A DNA stretch of 64,000 nt from CAVRGQ01 sp963720785 (lineage in GTDB: Bacteria; Actinomycetota; Acidimicrobiia; IMCC26256; DASPTH01): the NCBI GenBank assembly GCA_963720785.1, contig CAVRGQ010000004.1:434001-498000 (forward strand). Reading direction: 5' to 3'. The notes beneath the pieces are model-generated. The model ran no database searches, was not told the origin of the DNA, and worked only from the letters and a program-made list of their open reading frames with translations. A program made the position numbers and the translations under genes. Positions 18,195-27,369 of the stretch are shown piece after piece; position 1 is the stretch's first letter, and every line of letters starts with the position of its first letter.

Positions 18195-19375
18195 ACGAGC
18201 TCGAGGTTCTCCACCGTTCGGAGGGCCGTGGCGAATTCAAGTTCGATCCCGGGCTTCAGTTCGTATTCGGGGATCCGCTTGTGCCACTCCCGTAGCGTCA
18301 CGCGCAACTCCCGCCGTGCGAGGTGCGAGCCGAGGCAACGGTGCACGCCGCCGCCGAACGCGATGTGCGGGTTGACCTCGCGGTCGAAGCGCACGTCGAA
18401 GCCGTCGGGGAACACGCCCGGGTCGACATTGGCCGCGCCCACGCCGATCAGCACCGCCTCGCCCTGGTGCACCGGGCACCCACCGATCTCGGTGTCGATC
18501 GCCGCGGTGCGGAACACCATCGGCACCGGGCTCTCCCAGCGCAGCAGCTCCTCGACCGCACCGGGGATGAGCGACGGGTCGCTCGCCAGCGCCCGTCGGT
18601 GCTCGGGGTGCGCACCCAGGAACGCGAAGAAGCACGTGAGCGAGTCGGTGACGGTGTCGAGCCCCGCAATGAGGAAGAGGAAGCAGATGTCGAGGATCTC
18701 CTCCCGCGTGAGCTTCTCGCCGTCGACCTCCGCCTCGAGGAAGCGCGACAGGATGTCGTCCTGCGGCGACTTCTGGCGTTCGTCGAGGCTGGCGTTGAAG
18801 AAGGCGTAGATGTCCTGCGCGGTCTGGCGTTGCACCGCGGCGTTGTCCTCCGGGGTGCCGCTCTCGCTCTTCGGGCGGATGATGCCGTCCTTCATGCGCA
18901 GGAACGTGGGCAACTCCTCCCACGGCAGGCCCATGAGCCCGAGGAAGACCGCGGAGGGGAACGGCACCGCGAGCTCGTCGGTGAAGTGGCAGCTGCCGCG
19001 GTCGACGAAGGCGTCGATGAAGTGGTTGACCCGTCCCGCGATGTCGTCCTCGATCGCATCCATGCGCTTCGGCGCGAACAGCGGGTCGAGCACCTTGCGG
19101 TACTTCGAGTGGTCGGGCGGGTCGATCGACAGCGGGATCAACGGGCGGTCGTTGCCGAGGGCCACGCCGCCGCCGTACGCCGACGAGAAGCGCGCACTGT
19201 CGCGGAACGCCTCGTCGACCGCCTCGCGGGAGAACGTGTAGACCATGCCGTCCATGATCCGGTGCGCGGGCCCGGCGGCGATCGAATCGACGTAGCGCTG
19301 CTGCGGCGCCGACAGGTCGAAGAAGGCCGTCATGTCGTTGAACAGGACGGCGTGCTGGTCCTCGTGCTCGGTCAT
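18182..19375 (-). CDS. Cytochrome P450
   Basis: A 397-residue P450 in one intact frame. The I-helix is LIAGLDTVTD (the usual acid-Thr pair as D-T), ExxR is EELLRWE and the haem loop is FGGGVHRCLGSHLA. The ATG at 19375 overlaps the hydratase stop as ATGA. The I-helix lacks the common AGxET and carries AGLDT instead, as in some CYP groups acting on terpenoids and fatty acids. Coupling to an enoyl-CoA hydratase and a TetR regulator points to oxidation of a lipid, terpene or steroid compound. Confidence 0.88.
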   Translation of the reverse strand: MTEHEDQHAVLFNDMTAFFDLSAPQQRYVDSIAAGPAHRIMDGMVYTFSREAVDEAFRDSARFSSAYGGGVALGNDRPLIPLSIDPPDHSKYRKVLDPLFAPKRMDAIEDDIAGRVNHFIDAFVDRGSCHFTDELAVPFPSAVFLGLMGLPWEELPTFLRMKDGIIRPKSESGTPEDNAAVQRQTAQDIYAFFNASLDERQKSPQDDILSRFLEAEVDGEKLTREEILDICFLFLIAGLDTVTDSLTCFFAFLGAHPEHRRALASDPSLIPGAVEELLRWESPVPMVFRTAAIDTEIGGCPVHQGEAVLIGVGAANVDPGVFPDGFDVRFDREVNPHIAFGGGVHRCLGSHLARRELRVTLREWHKRIPEYELKPGIELEFATALRTVENLELVWRT

Positions 19376-20311
19376 GGTGCGATCACCGTGTCCTTCTGGG
19401 CGGGCTTGACCCCGGCGCCCTCGGCTCGCCAGTCGGGCACGTCCTCACCGAGCTTGGCGACGGCGAACTGGTCGTCGTGGGCGACCATCCAGTGCGCGTG
19501 GTTGAGCTCGTGCATGGTGAAGCAGGCGTGCAGGGCGTTGTGGAAGCCCATGTTGTCCTGCGTCTGGTTCACCGACTCCTTCACGAGCAGCGCGGCCATC
19601 GTGGGCACCTGCCGCGATGCGGCGGGCGAACTCGACCGTGCGCTCGGCGAGCTCGTCCTGCGGGAAGATCTTGCTCACCATGCCGAGGCGGTAGGCCTCC
19701 TCGGCGTCGATCGAGTCGCCGGTGAGCATGAGCTCCTTCGTCTTGCGCGGCCCGAACTCCCAGGGGTGCGCGAAGTACTCGACGCCGCACATCCCGAGGC
19801 GGGTGCCCACGACGTCGGCGAAGGTGGTGCCCTCCGCCGCGACGATGAGGTCGCACGACCACATCAGCATGAGCGCGGCGGCGTACACGCTGCCGTGCAC
19901 CTGCGCGACCGTGATCTTGCGCAGGTTCCGCCAGCGCAGCGTGTTCTGGAAGAAGTAGTGCCACTCCTGCAGCATCAACTTCTCGGTGAGGACCTCGCGC
20001 GAGCCGCCGTTCTCCCGGTAGGTGGGGTGCTGGTTCGGGCCCGGCATCGCCTCCTCGATCATCACCTTCGTGCCGGTGTCGTGGCCGGAGGAGAACACGG
20101 GGCCGTTGCCGCCGAGGATCACGACGCGGACCGTGTCGTCGGCCTCCGCCCGGAGCATCGCCTCGTTGAGCTCCACGAGCAGCTTGCGGTGCTCCGCGTT
20201 GCGGGCCTCGGGCCGGTTCAGCATGATGCGGGCGATCGTGCCGTCGTCGAGCGTCTCGTAGGTGACGTACTGGTAGTCGCCCGGGCTGGTGTTCTGGCCG
20301 TTCTCGGACAC
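19372..20311 (-). CDS. Enoyl-CoA hydratase/isomerase family protein (frame broken near 19615)
   Basis: A crotonase-fold protein of about 312 residues. The first oxyanion loop is GPVFSSGHDTG, the second region VHGSVYAAALMLMWSCDLIV and the C-terminal part VKESVNQTQDNMGFHNALHA. The frame changes near 19615 by one base, within GCAGGTGCCC. It starts at GTG 20311 behind GGAGG. The usual catalytic Glu pair of hydratases is not clearly present: after GTRLGMCG comes VEYFAHPWEFG. It could therefore be a hydratase, isomerase or another CoA-dependent crotonase. It is the first gene of the operon with the P450 and TetR. Confidence 0.84.
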
Positions 20312-20336
20312 GGATCCTCCGTCGGGTTTTTTCTGG

Positions 20337-20357
20337 ACTGCGCCCAATACTTGCAGT
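20337..20357. promoter_or_regulatory. Inverted repeat in the promoter of the hydratase-P450-TetR operon
   Basis: ACTGC and GCAGT flank 11 bases between the divergent hydratase operon and the plus-strand alpha/beta hydrolase. It is a candidate operator for the TetR protein at the end of the operon. The arms are short, so the call is weak. Confidence 0.3.
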
Positions 20358-20393
20358 TCCGGAGCGGGTCGGCACCCGTGGCACCATCATCGG

Positions 20394-21626
20394 GTGCCGA
20401 CGGTGCTCCTGGTCCTGAGCGTGGTGGGCCTGTTCCTCACCGCGAACGCCCTGCGTCCCCGGGCGCGGGGGAGCTGGTTCGCCGTCCCGAGCTTCTTCCT
20501 GGCGTGGCCGGTGGGGGAGCTGGCGCCCCAGGTGATCGTGGTCCAGGCGCTCGGCGCGCTGGTGCTGGTCCTGCTGGGCGGTCTCGACGAGCCGGCGGGG
20601 TGGGTGGGCCTCGGGTTGGCGGTCGTGTCGTGGGCCGGGCTCGCGGTGCTGGTGCGCCAGGCGGGGCACACCGACGACCGCGTCGAGGTGGCGCTCCGCG
20701 CGGGGCTCGGCGAGGTGCCCCCGGTGCCGCGTGCCCGGTCGGTGTCGGTGGCGCGTCTGGCCACGGCCCTGCCCCTGCCCGACCGGCGGGTCGAGGTGGT
20801 GCGCGACCTCCGCTACGCGGAGGGCGCGGGTGGGCGCCACCTGCTCGACGTCTACCGCCCGAAGACCCCGGTCGCGCGCGCGCCCGTGCTCGTGCAGGTG
20901 CACGGTGGGGCGTGGATCATCGGCAACAAGCGCGAGCAGGCGTTGCCGCTGATGCACCACCTCGCGGCGAACGGATGGGTGTGCGTGGCGCCGAACTACC
21001 GGCTCAGCCCCAAGGCCACCTTCCCCGACCACCTCGTCGACGTGAAGCTGGCGATGAAGTGGGTGCGCGAGCACGTGGCCGAGCACGGCGGTGACCCGTC
21101 GTTCGTGGTGATCACCGGCGGGAGCGCGGGTGGCCACCTCGCGTCGATGGTCGCGCTCACCGCGGGGGACCCCGAGTACCAGCCCGGCTTCGAGGACGTC
21201 GACACCTCGGTCGTCGCGTGCGTGCCCTTCTACGGCGCGTACGACCTGCTCGGCCGCTACGGCGGCCGCGGGGCCGACGGCATGTACGGCGGCGCCGCGC
21301 GGTGGTTGATGAAGCGCGACCCCGTCGCCGACCGCACCGAGTTCGAGCACGCGTCGCCCCTCGATCGCGTGGGCCCGCAGGCGCCGCCGTTCATGGTCGT
21401 GCACGGCACGCTCGACTCCCTCGTGCCGGTCGCCGAGGGCCGCGCCTTCGCCGCGGCGCTGCGCGAGCAGTCGCACGAACCGGTCGTGTTCCTCGAGTTG
21501 CCCGGCGCGGAGCACGCCTTCGAGATCTTCCACTCGATCCGCAGCGAGGCCACCGTGCGCGGCGTCCAACGCTTCCTCGAACACGTGCGTACGACCCACC
21601 GGCCCCGTTTGGACTCCGGGCCCTGA
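20394..21626 (+). CDS. Membrane-anchored alpha/beta hydrolase (esterase/lipase)
   Basis: A 410-residue protein. Two to three hydrophobic segments occupy the first 100 residues (LLVLSVVGLFLTANAL; APQVIVVQALGALVLVLLGG; GLGLAVVSWAGLAVLV). A hydrolase of the BD-FAE/HSL type follows, with oxyanion motif HGGAW, nucleophile elbow GGSAGG, Asp in HGTLDSLVP and His in GAEHAFE. It probably cleaves carboxylic esters at the membrane. GTG 20394 starts about 80 bases from the divergent hydratase operon. The wax synthase follows 18 bases downstream, which suggests lipid-ester turnover as a shared theme. Confidence 0.87.
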   Translation: MPTVLLVLSVVGLFLTANALRPRARGSWFAVPSFFLAWPVGELAPQVIVVQALGALVLVLLGGLDEPAGWVGLGLAVVSWAGLAVLVRQAGHTDDRVEVALRAGLGEVPPVPRARSVSVARLATALPLPDRRVEVVRDLRYAEGAGGRHLLDVYRPKTPVARAPVLVQVHGGAWIIGNKREQALPLMHHLAANGWVCVAPNYRLSPKATFPDHLVDVKLAMKWVREHVAEHGGDPSFVVITGGSAGGHLASMVALTAGDPEYQPGFEDVDTSVVACVPFYGAYDLLGRYGGRGADGMYGGAARWLMKRDPVADRTEFEHASPLDRVGPQAPPFMVVHGTLDSLVPVAEGRAFAAALREQSHEPVVFLELPGAEHAFEIFHSIRSEATVRGVQRFLEHVRTTHRPRLDSGP

Positions 21627-21644
21627 CCGCGGCAGGCTCGCGGC

Positions 21645-23054
21645 ATGCAGCGCCTGAGCCGCACCGATGCCGGCTTCCTGGCGGCGGAATCCGCCGACTG
21701 GCACATGCACGTGGCCCTGGTCGGCCGGTTCAACGCCGACGACGACCTCTCCCTCGCCCAGCTCCGGGAGCTCGTCGAGCGCCGCTTCGCCCACCTCGCC
21801 CTGTTCCGGCGTCGCCTCCGCGCGGTGCCGGGTCACCTCGACCGTGGGGTGTGGGAGGACGTCGACCACCTCGACGTCGATGCGCACCTGCGTGAGGCCG
21901 CCGTGTCCGCACCCGGCGACGAGTTCGAGCTCGGTCGGCTGGTCGGCGAGATCATGGGTCGCCAGCTCGACCGTCGTCGCCCGCTGTGGGAGCTGTGGCG
22001 GATCGACGGCGCGGCCGACGGCCGGGTCACCGTGCTGCTGAAGATCCATCACGCCTGCATCGACGGCATGCACGGTGCCGAGTTCGCGCAGGTGATCTTC
22101 GACCTCACCGCGAACGCGCCGATGGAACGCGTCGACTTCGTGGGCGAGCCCGAGTACGCGCGCGTGAGCAACCGGGCGCTGCTCGGACAGGCCGCGGTGT
22201 CGTTCGCCCAGATGCCGTTGCGGATGGGCAAGGTCGCGCTCGACGTCGCGGCGGCGGCGCCGCGGTTGGCGAAGTTCGCGGTGTCGGCCGAGCGGCACGA
22301 CGCCGTGCTCCCGTTCGAGGGTCCGCGCACGCCGCTCAACGGACACCTCACCCCCCACCGCGACTTCGCGTTCACCTCGGTGCCGCTCGCGCTCGTCGAC
22401 GAGGTGCGCGGGGCGTTCGGTGCGTCGCTCAACGACGTGGTGCTCGCGATGGCTGCGGGCGCGTTGCGTGACTACCTCCGCGTGCGCAACGCGCTGCCGA
22501 CGCGCGGTCTCGTGGCCGCGGTGCCGATGGCGATCCGGCGCGAGGACCACCGCGCCGACCCCGACGCGGTGCCCGGCAACCTGCTCTCCGCGATGGGAGC
22601 CGCGTTGCCCGTGCACCTCGACGGTCCCGGCGACCGCGTGCGCGCGGTGCAGGCGTCCACCCGCGCCGCAAGGCGGGTGCACCAGGTGTTCGGCGACGAC
22701 CTGCTCCCCGACCTCCTCGCGGTCCCGCCGCCCGTGCTCCTCGAGGGTGCGGTGCGCCTCTACGACGCGCTCGCGCTCGACGAACGGCTGCGGCCGGTGT
22801 TCGCGGCGGTGGTGTCGAACGTGCCCGGCCCGCCCGTCCCGCTCTTCTGCTGCGGGGCCCGGCTCGACGACGGCTATCTCATCGGTCCGCTCCTCGTCGG
22901 CACCGGTCTCAACCTCACCGTGCTCAGCTACCGCGACTCGCTGTCGCTCGGGGTGGTGTCGTGCCCCGACATCGTCGACGACCACTGGGCCATCGCCCGC
23001 GCGCTGCCCGAGGCCCTCGACGACCTCGTCGCCGCCGCCCGCGACATCCTCTAG
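21645..23054 (+). CDS. Wax ester synthase / diacylglycerol O-acyltransferase (WS/DGAT)
   Basis: A 469-residue acyltransferase. The catalytic HHxxxDG motif is HHACIDG at residues 135-141, and the C-terminal DUF1298 half contains FAAVVSNVPGPPVPLFCCGA, the family's SNVPGP motif. It joins acyl-CoA to diacylglycerol or a fatty alcohol to make storage lipid on lipid-body surfaces. The length and domain order are normal and the frame is intact. It is probably co-transcribed with the preceding hydrolase. An inverted repeat follows the stop. Confidence 0.92.
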   Translation: MQRLSRTDAGFLAAESADWHMHVALVGRFNADDDLSLAQLRELVERRFAHLALFRRRLRAVPGHLDRGVWEDVDHLDVDAHLREAAVSAPGDEFELGRLVGEIMGRQLDRRRPLWELWRIDGAADGRVTVLLKIHHACIDGMHGAEFAQVIFDLTANAPMERVDFVGEPEYARVSNRALLGQAAVSFAQMPLRMGKVALDVAAAAPRLAKFAVSAERHDAVLPFEGPRTPLNGHLTPHRDFAFTSVPLALVDEVRGAFGASLNDVVLAMAAGALRDYLRVRNALPTRGLVAAVPMAIRREDHRADPDAVPGNLLSAMGAALPVHLDGPGDRVRAVQASTRAARRVHQVFGDDLLPDLLAVPPPVLLEGAVRLYDALALDERLRPVFAAVVSNVPGPPVPLFCCGARLDDGYLIGPLLVGTGLNLTVLSYRDSLSLGVVSCPDIVDDHWAIARALPEALDDLVAAARDIL

Positions 23055-23063
23055 TTCGAATCG

Positions 23064-23150
23064 TTTTGGCGCTCTTGCGCGCCGCCCTCGATGGGCCCGA
23101 TTCGGCGCTCCGCGCGCCGGACCCTCGAGGCCTTGGAGAGCGCCGAATCG
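23064..23150. terminator. Inverted repeat between convergent genes
   Basis: CGATTCGGCGCTC (23098-23110) and GAGCGCCGAATCG (23138-23150) form a perfect 13-bp stem with a 27-base loop between the wax synthase and the convergent alpha/beta hydrolase. A related piece, CGTTTTGGCGCTC at 23064-23076, could compete for the same right arm. It lacks a U-tract and probably acts as a bidirectional terminator. Confidence 0.6.
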
Positions 23151-23155
23151 GATCC

Positions 23156-24094
23156 CTATCCGGCGACGGCGCGGCAGGCGTCGACGAGGGGGCCGGCGAA
23201 GCGGTCGCGCGTGCACACGGTGTGCCCGCCGTCGACCTCGTGCACCGAGGCGCCGAGCAGCTCCGCGGTCGCGAACTGACGCTCCGGCGGCACCAACCGG
23301 TCGTGAGCGGTGAGCACCACCGCGGCCGGGGCGCGCACCGCCCCGATCCACTCGCGCGCGTCGTGCCGGCTCGAGGCGCGCGCGGCCTCCAACAGCGTGC
23401 GAACGTCGTGACGGCGCAGCTCGTCGACGGCCCACTGCACGAAGTCGGTCGGCGTGGTGGTCCGCAGGGTGCGCCCGATGCTCGAGGCCGCGCCGGCGGC
23501 GAACCGCAGTGGCGCGGTGGGGACGTGACTGACGTGGCCACCGAAGCGCACGCCACTCGCGGCCACGGCGAGCGCGGCTTCCAGCGGGTGTCCGCTCGCC
23601 GGCCCGACCGGCAGCTGCGCCGCAGTGGCGCAGAGCACGAGACCGGCGACGAGATCGGGGCGTTGCCGCGCCACCAGCTGCGCGACCGCGCCGCCCATCG
23701 AGTAGCCGGCGAGCACCACCGGCCCCGTGTGCAACGCGTCGAGCAGCGCGACGAGGTCGTCGGCGCAGTCGTCGAGCCGGAACACGGCGCGGGCGCGCAT
23801 CCCGCGACCGTGGCCGCGGAAGTCGGGGGCGAGCACCCGGAACTCGCGGCCGAGGGGCTCGAACACCCGGCACCAGTTGAGGCCGCCGCTGCCCATCCAG
23901 CCGTGGAGGAGGACGAGGGTGGGCGCGCCGGGCGGCCCGGGCAGCTCGCGCACGAAGGTGGTGCCGCGGCCGGCGAGCTCGACGGCGCGGCCCTCGGGTA
24001 CGGGCGGCGGCACACCGTCCTCCACGAGCTCGCGGACGAGCGTGCTGATCGGGCTCCCGATGGCGCTCCCGATCGTGCTCGGTCGCAGGTGCAT
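23156..24094 (-). CDS. Alpha/beta-fold hydrolase
   Basis: A 312-residue hydrolase. The motifs are HGWMGSGGLNW (oxyanion region), the nucleophile elbow GYSMGG, DRLVPP around the acid and GGHTV for the His. The N-terminal 50 residues (STIGSAIGSPIS) are not part of the fold. ATG 24094 follows GGGGGGAGGTCGG; an upstream in-frame ATG at 24205 is possible but would run into the divergent promoter. Its substrate is unknown. The C-C hydrolase and esterase branches both fit. Confidence 0.83.
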   Translation of the reverse strand: MHLRPSTIGSAIGSPISTLVRELVEDGVPPPVPEGRAVELAGRGTTFVRELPGPPGAPTLVLLHGWMGSGGLNWCRVFEPLGREFRVLAPDFRGHGRGMRARAVFRLDDCADDLVALLDALHTGPVVLAGYSMGGAVAQLVARQRPDLVAGLVLCATAAQLPVGPASGHPLEAALAVAASGVRFGGHVSHVPTAPLRFAAGAASSIGRTLRTTTPTDFVQWAVDELRRHDVRTLLEAARASSRHDAREWIGAVRAPAAVVLTAHDRLVPPERQFATAELLGASVHEVDGGHTVCTRDRFAGPLVDACRAVAG

Positions 24095-24228
24095 CCGACC
24101 TCCCCCCTGGATGTCGGTCCCAGTGGTCGATTGTCCCGCGTGCGTCACCCCTGGCGCCGGGACATGGTGGCACATACCCGGCCACCCGGTCGGGCAACCG
24201 GTCAACGGCGGCCCGGCGCCCGGCGTGG

Positions 24229-24253
24229 ATTTAGCACTAAATGGCGGTAGGAT
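24229..24253. promoter_or_regulatory. Perfect palindrome plus -10 box before the cobalamin-binding regulator
   Basis: ATTTAG-CA-CTAAAT (24229-24242) is a perfect 14-bp palindrome, AT-rich in a 70% GC background. TAGGAT at 24248-24253 is a good -10 box, 7 bases before GTG 24261, which fits a leaderless transcript. The palindrome lies between the -35 and -10 positions, where a repressor would block RNA polymerase. It is a candidate autoregulatory operator. Confidence 0.55.
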
Positions 24254-24260
24254 CCGGGAC

Positions 24261-25125
24261 GTGGCCGAGCTCCTGACGCTCCGTGAGGCCGCCGACGAGC
24301 TCGGCGTGCACTACATGACGGCCTACAAGTACGTGCGGACGGGCCGGCTCCCGGCCGAGCGGGCGGGCGCCGAGTGGCGGGTCGACCGCGCCGACCTCGA
24401 CCGGCTCCGGAGGCCCGCCGCCCACCCGCTCGCCCACTCTCCCGGGGCGACCCGCGCGAGCGGCCACCCGCGCCCGGCTCGAGGCCCGCCTCCTCGCCGC
24501 CGACGAGCCCGGGGCCTGGGCCGTGGTCGAGTCGGCGCTGGCCGGCGGCGCCAGCCCCGCCGACGTGCACCTCGACCTGCTCGGCCCCACCCTGGTCGAC
24601 GTGGGCGACCAGTGGGCGGAGGGCACCCTCACCGTCGCCGACGAGCACCGGGCGAGCAGCGTGGCCGCCCGCATCGTCGGCCGGCTCGGGCCGCAGTTCA
24701 CCCGGCCCGGACGCCGCCGGGGCACCCTCCTCGTCGGTCTCGTCGAGGGGGAGCAGCACTCGCTCCCCGGCGCGATGCTCGCCGACCTCCTGCGCGCCGC
24801 GGGCTTCGCCGCTGTCGACCTCGGGGCCGACACGCCGCCCGACGCGTTCGTCGACGCCGCCCTCGCCACGCCGCACCTCCTCGCGATCGGGGTCGGTGCG
24901 CTGATGACCGCGCGCCTGCCGACGGTCACCGCCACCGTCGCCCGCCTGCGCGACGCCGGCCTCACCGTGCCGGTGCTGGTCGGCGGACCCGGCGTCCCGT
25001 CGGCCGGGCATGCCCGCGCGACCGGGGCCGACGGGTGGACCGGCATCGGCGGCGCGTCCGCGGTGCAGGCCTTCCTCCACGCCCTGGCGGCGCCGGCACC
25101 CAAGTCGGGAGCGCGCCCGCAGTGA
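24261..25125 (+). CDS. Cobalamin-binding CarH/LitR-like regulator (frame broken near 24455)
   Basis: About 288 residues. The N-terminal HTH_17/BldC-like domain (LLTLREAADELGVHYMTAYK, then GAEWRVDRADLDRL) binds DNA. A helical cap and Rossmann-type B12-binding domain follow. The cap carries W-x9-EH (WAEGTLTVADEH), matching the Trp, Glu and His that cover adenosylcobalamin in CarH with identical spacing. The B12 domain has EQHSLPG with a candidate lower-ligand His, then DLGADTP and VGGPGVPS. CarH proteins are tetrameric repressors in the dark that fall apart in light. Here the DNA-binding domain is of excisionase/BldC rather than classical MerR type. A one-base break lies between 24440 and 24465. 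GTGA couples it to the ABC permease. Confidence 0.82.
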
Positions 25126-26236
25126 TCGCCCGCAAGGAAATGCTGCGCGCCAAGGTGCGCTTCGGCCTGCTCATCGGCGCGATTGCGCTGCTGGTGTTCC
25201 TCATCCTGTTCCAGCAGGCGCTGCGCGACGGGTTGATCACGTCGTTCATCGGCGCCATCGAGCACCAGGACGCGCCCGTGCTCGTGTACAGCACCGACGC
25301 GCGCCGCAACCTCCAGAGCAGCACGATCACACCCGAGCTCGAGGCGCAGGTGCGCGCGGTCGACGGCGTCGGCGCGGTCGGGCGCATCGGGCAGGGCACC
25401 TACAGCGTCACCGCCAACGGCGAGATCACCGGCGCCGCGGTCATCGGGTACGAGAAGCGCGGGCTCGGCGCGCCGGAGTCACTCACCGCGGGCCGCTATC
25501 CCACGGCCGACGGTGAGGGCATCGCCAACGAGTCCGACGCGTCGTCGGGCTTCGGGCTGGGCGACGTCGTGACGGTGCAGCCGGGTGGGTACCGCATCAA
25601 GATCGTCGGCCAGTCGCAGGACACGAACCTGCAGGCGAGCCCCACGATCTTCGCGAGGTACGGCACGTGGGAGCAGGCGGTGCAGGCGGCGAACCCCGAC
25701 GCGCAGACCCCACTCCCGAACGCGCTCGGCGTGCGCCCGGCACCCGGGGTCACCCCGCAACAGGTGGTCACGCGCATCAATGCGGTCGACAACTCGCTCG
25801 AGGCCCTCACCCGCAGTGACGCCGCCACCAAGGCGCCCGGCGTCGCCCAGGTCGGCCGGTCGTTCCTCGTGATCTTCTTCCTCTACGCGCTGGTCATCCC
25901 GTTGGTGATCGGTCTCTTCTTCCTCATCGTCACGCTGCAGAAGGCGCGCTCGCTCACGGTGCTGCGTGCGATCGGTGCCCGTTCGTCCACCCTCGTGCGC
26001 GGGTTGCTGGCGCAGGTGCTGGTGGTCGTCGGCCTCGGCGTCGTGATCGGCACATTGCTGTTCCTGCCGCTGTCGTTCATGCGCATCGGCTCCATCCCGC
26101 TGTCGTTCGACGCACCCGCGGTGGGGGCATGGGCGATCGGGATCCTCGTCCTCGGCCTGCTCAGCTCCTGGTTCTCGGCGCGGCGCGTGCTGCGTATCGA
26201 ACCCGCCGCCGCGCTCTCGGGGGAGGGGGCACATGA
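25122..26236 (+). CDS. ABC transporter permease, FtsX/MacB type (1)
   Basis: About 370 residues. One N-terminal membrane span (LLIGAIALLVFLILFQQAL), a large extracytoplasmic MacB-like periplasmic core domain (VDGVGAVGRIGQGTYSVTAN onward) and three C-terminal spans with the FtsX signature TVLRAIGARSSTLVRGLLAQ. The frame as given runs on far into the next gene. A single missing base in the G-rich run GGGGGAGGGGGC near 26225 would end it at the TGA overlapping ATG 26233, as its sister gene ends. It forms a heterodimer with the next permease and acts in export or mechanotransmission rather than import. Confidence 0.84.
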
Positions 26237-27369
26237 GGCTGGCGCTGCGCGAGATGATCCGCCGCCCCGGTCAGTTCATGACCGCGGCGGTGCTCCTCAC
26301 CCTCATCGCGATGCTGCTGATGCTGCTCGGCGGTCTGCTCGACGGGCTCATCGCCCGCTCCACCGGCGCGGTCCGGGCGCAGCGCGCCGACCTCGTCGTG
26401 TTCTCCGCCACTGCGGAGCAGTCGTTCCTCCGCAGCCGCGTCACGCCCGAGACGCGCGCCCAGGTCGCGGCGGTACCCGGTGTCACCAGCGTCGCCGGTA
26501 TCGGCGTCACCCAGCTCGGCGCGCGCATCCCGGGCAATGGCCCACGCGACCTCGCCGACGTCGCGCTCTTCGGCTACCAGCAGGCGCCCGACGGGGTGCC
26601 CGCGCCACCCGCCGACGGCGAGGTGTGGGCCGACAGCATCTTGAAGGACGACGGGGTGAAGCAGGGCCAGACCCTGCAGCTCGGCCCGGAGCGTTCGGAG
26701 GTGAAGGTCGTCGGCTTCGTCGACGACGTGAGCTACTCCGGTGCGGGCTCGTTGTGGGCGAACCCGGCGACCTGGCGCGAGGTGCAGAACGCCAATCGGC
26801 CGGCGTCGTCGGTCGCGCCCGGCGTGTTCCAGGCGCTGCTCGTGCGCACCAGTGGCGACTCGTCGGCCGTCGCCGCCGCGATCGACCGGGCCACCGCCGA
26901 CAACTCCGGCGCCAACACTCCCGGCGGCGCGACCGAGACCGTCAGTCTCGCCACCGCGTCCGATGCGATCGGTGGCGTGAAGCAGCAGCGTTCGGTGTTC
27001 AACCAGATCATCGGCGTCACCCTGGTGATCGCCGCGGTGGTGGTCGCGCTGTTCTTCGCGCTGCTCACCGTTGAGCGCGTCGGCCTCTACGGCGTGCTCA
27101 AGGCGATCGGCGCGCGCTCGCGCACCCTGTTCGCGGGCGTGGTCGCGCAGGCCACGGTGGTCGCGCTCACCGCAGCGGCGGTCGGCACCGTCTTCGCGGT
27201 CCTGCTCGACGTGCTGCTGCCGCCGGGCGCCATCCCGTACCAACTCCTCCCGAGTCGGGTGGTGATCAGTGGCGTGTCGCTGCTGATCGCCGCGGTGATC
27301 GGGAGTTCCTTCTCGTTGCGACGCGTGCTGCGCGTCGACCCCGCCTCCGCGATCGGGAGAGCCTCATGA
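26233..27369 (+). CDS. ABC transporter permease, FtsX/MacB type (2)
   Basis: A 378-residue permease with the same layout as its neighbour: span 1 at about residues 15-38 (AAVLLTLIAMLLMLLGGLLD), an extracytoplasmic domain, and three C-terminal spans with the FtsX motif GVLKAIGARSRTLFAGVVAQ. The first permease and this one are paralogues and probably form a heterodimer. The ATPase start codon overlaps its stop (ATGA at 27366-27369). Confidence 0.88.
   Translation: MRLALREMIRRPGQFMTAAVLLTLIAMLLMLLGGLLDGLIARSTGAVRAQRADLVVFSATAEQSFLRSRVTPETRAQVAAVPGVTSVAGIGVTQLGARIPGNGPRDLADVALFGYQQAPDGVPAPPADGEVWADSILKDDGVKQGQTLQLGPERSEVKVVGFVDDVSYSGAGSLWANPATWREVQNANRPASSVAPGVFQALLVRTSGDSSAVAAAIDRATADNSGANTPGGATETVSLATASDAIGGVKQQRSVFNQIIGVTLVIAAVVVALFFALLTVERVGLYGVLKAIGARSRTLFAGVVAQATVVALTAAAVGTVFAVLLDVLLPPGAIPYQLLPSRVVISGVSLLIAAVIGSSFSLRRVLRVDPASAIGRAS

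Noticed and set aside
23050..23070. GTTCGAATC resembling a tRNA T-loop
   Set aside because: No acceptor or anticodon stems can be formed around it; it is part of the convergent-gene spacer.
19581..24197. A 1538-codon open frame on the minus strand
   Set aside because: It is antisense to the wax synthase and alpha/beta hydrolase with high Arg/His/Gly content and no domain; long antisense frames are expected at this GC content.
26237..27074. Run-on of the first MacB-like permease frame over the second permease gene
   Set aside because: The sequence after LSGEGA turns into a shadow of the sister gene; a missing base in a G-run and a stop overlapping ATG 26233 explain it better.
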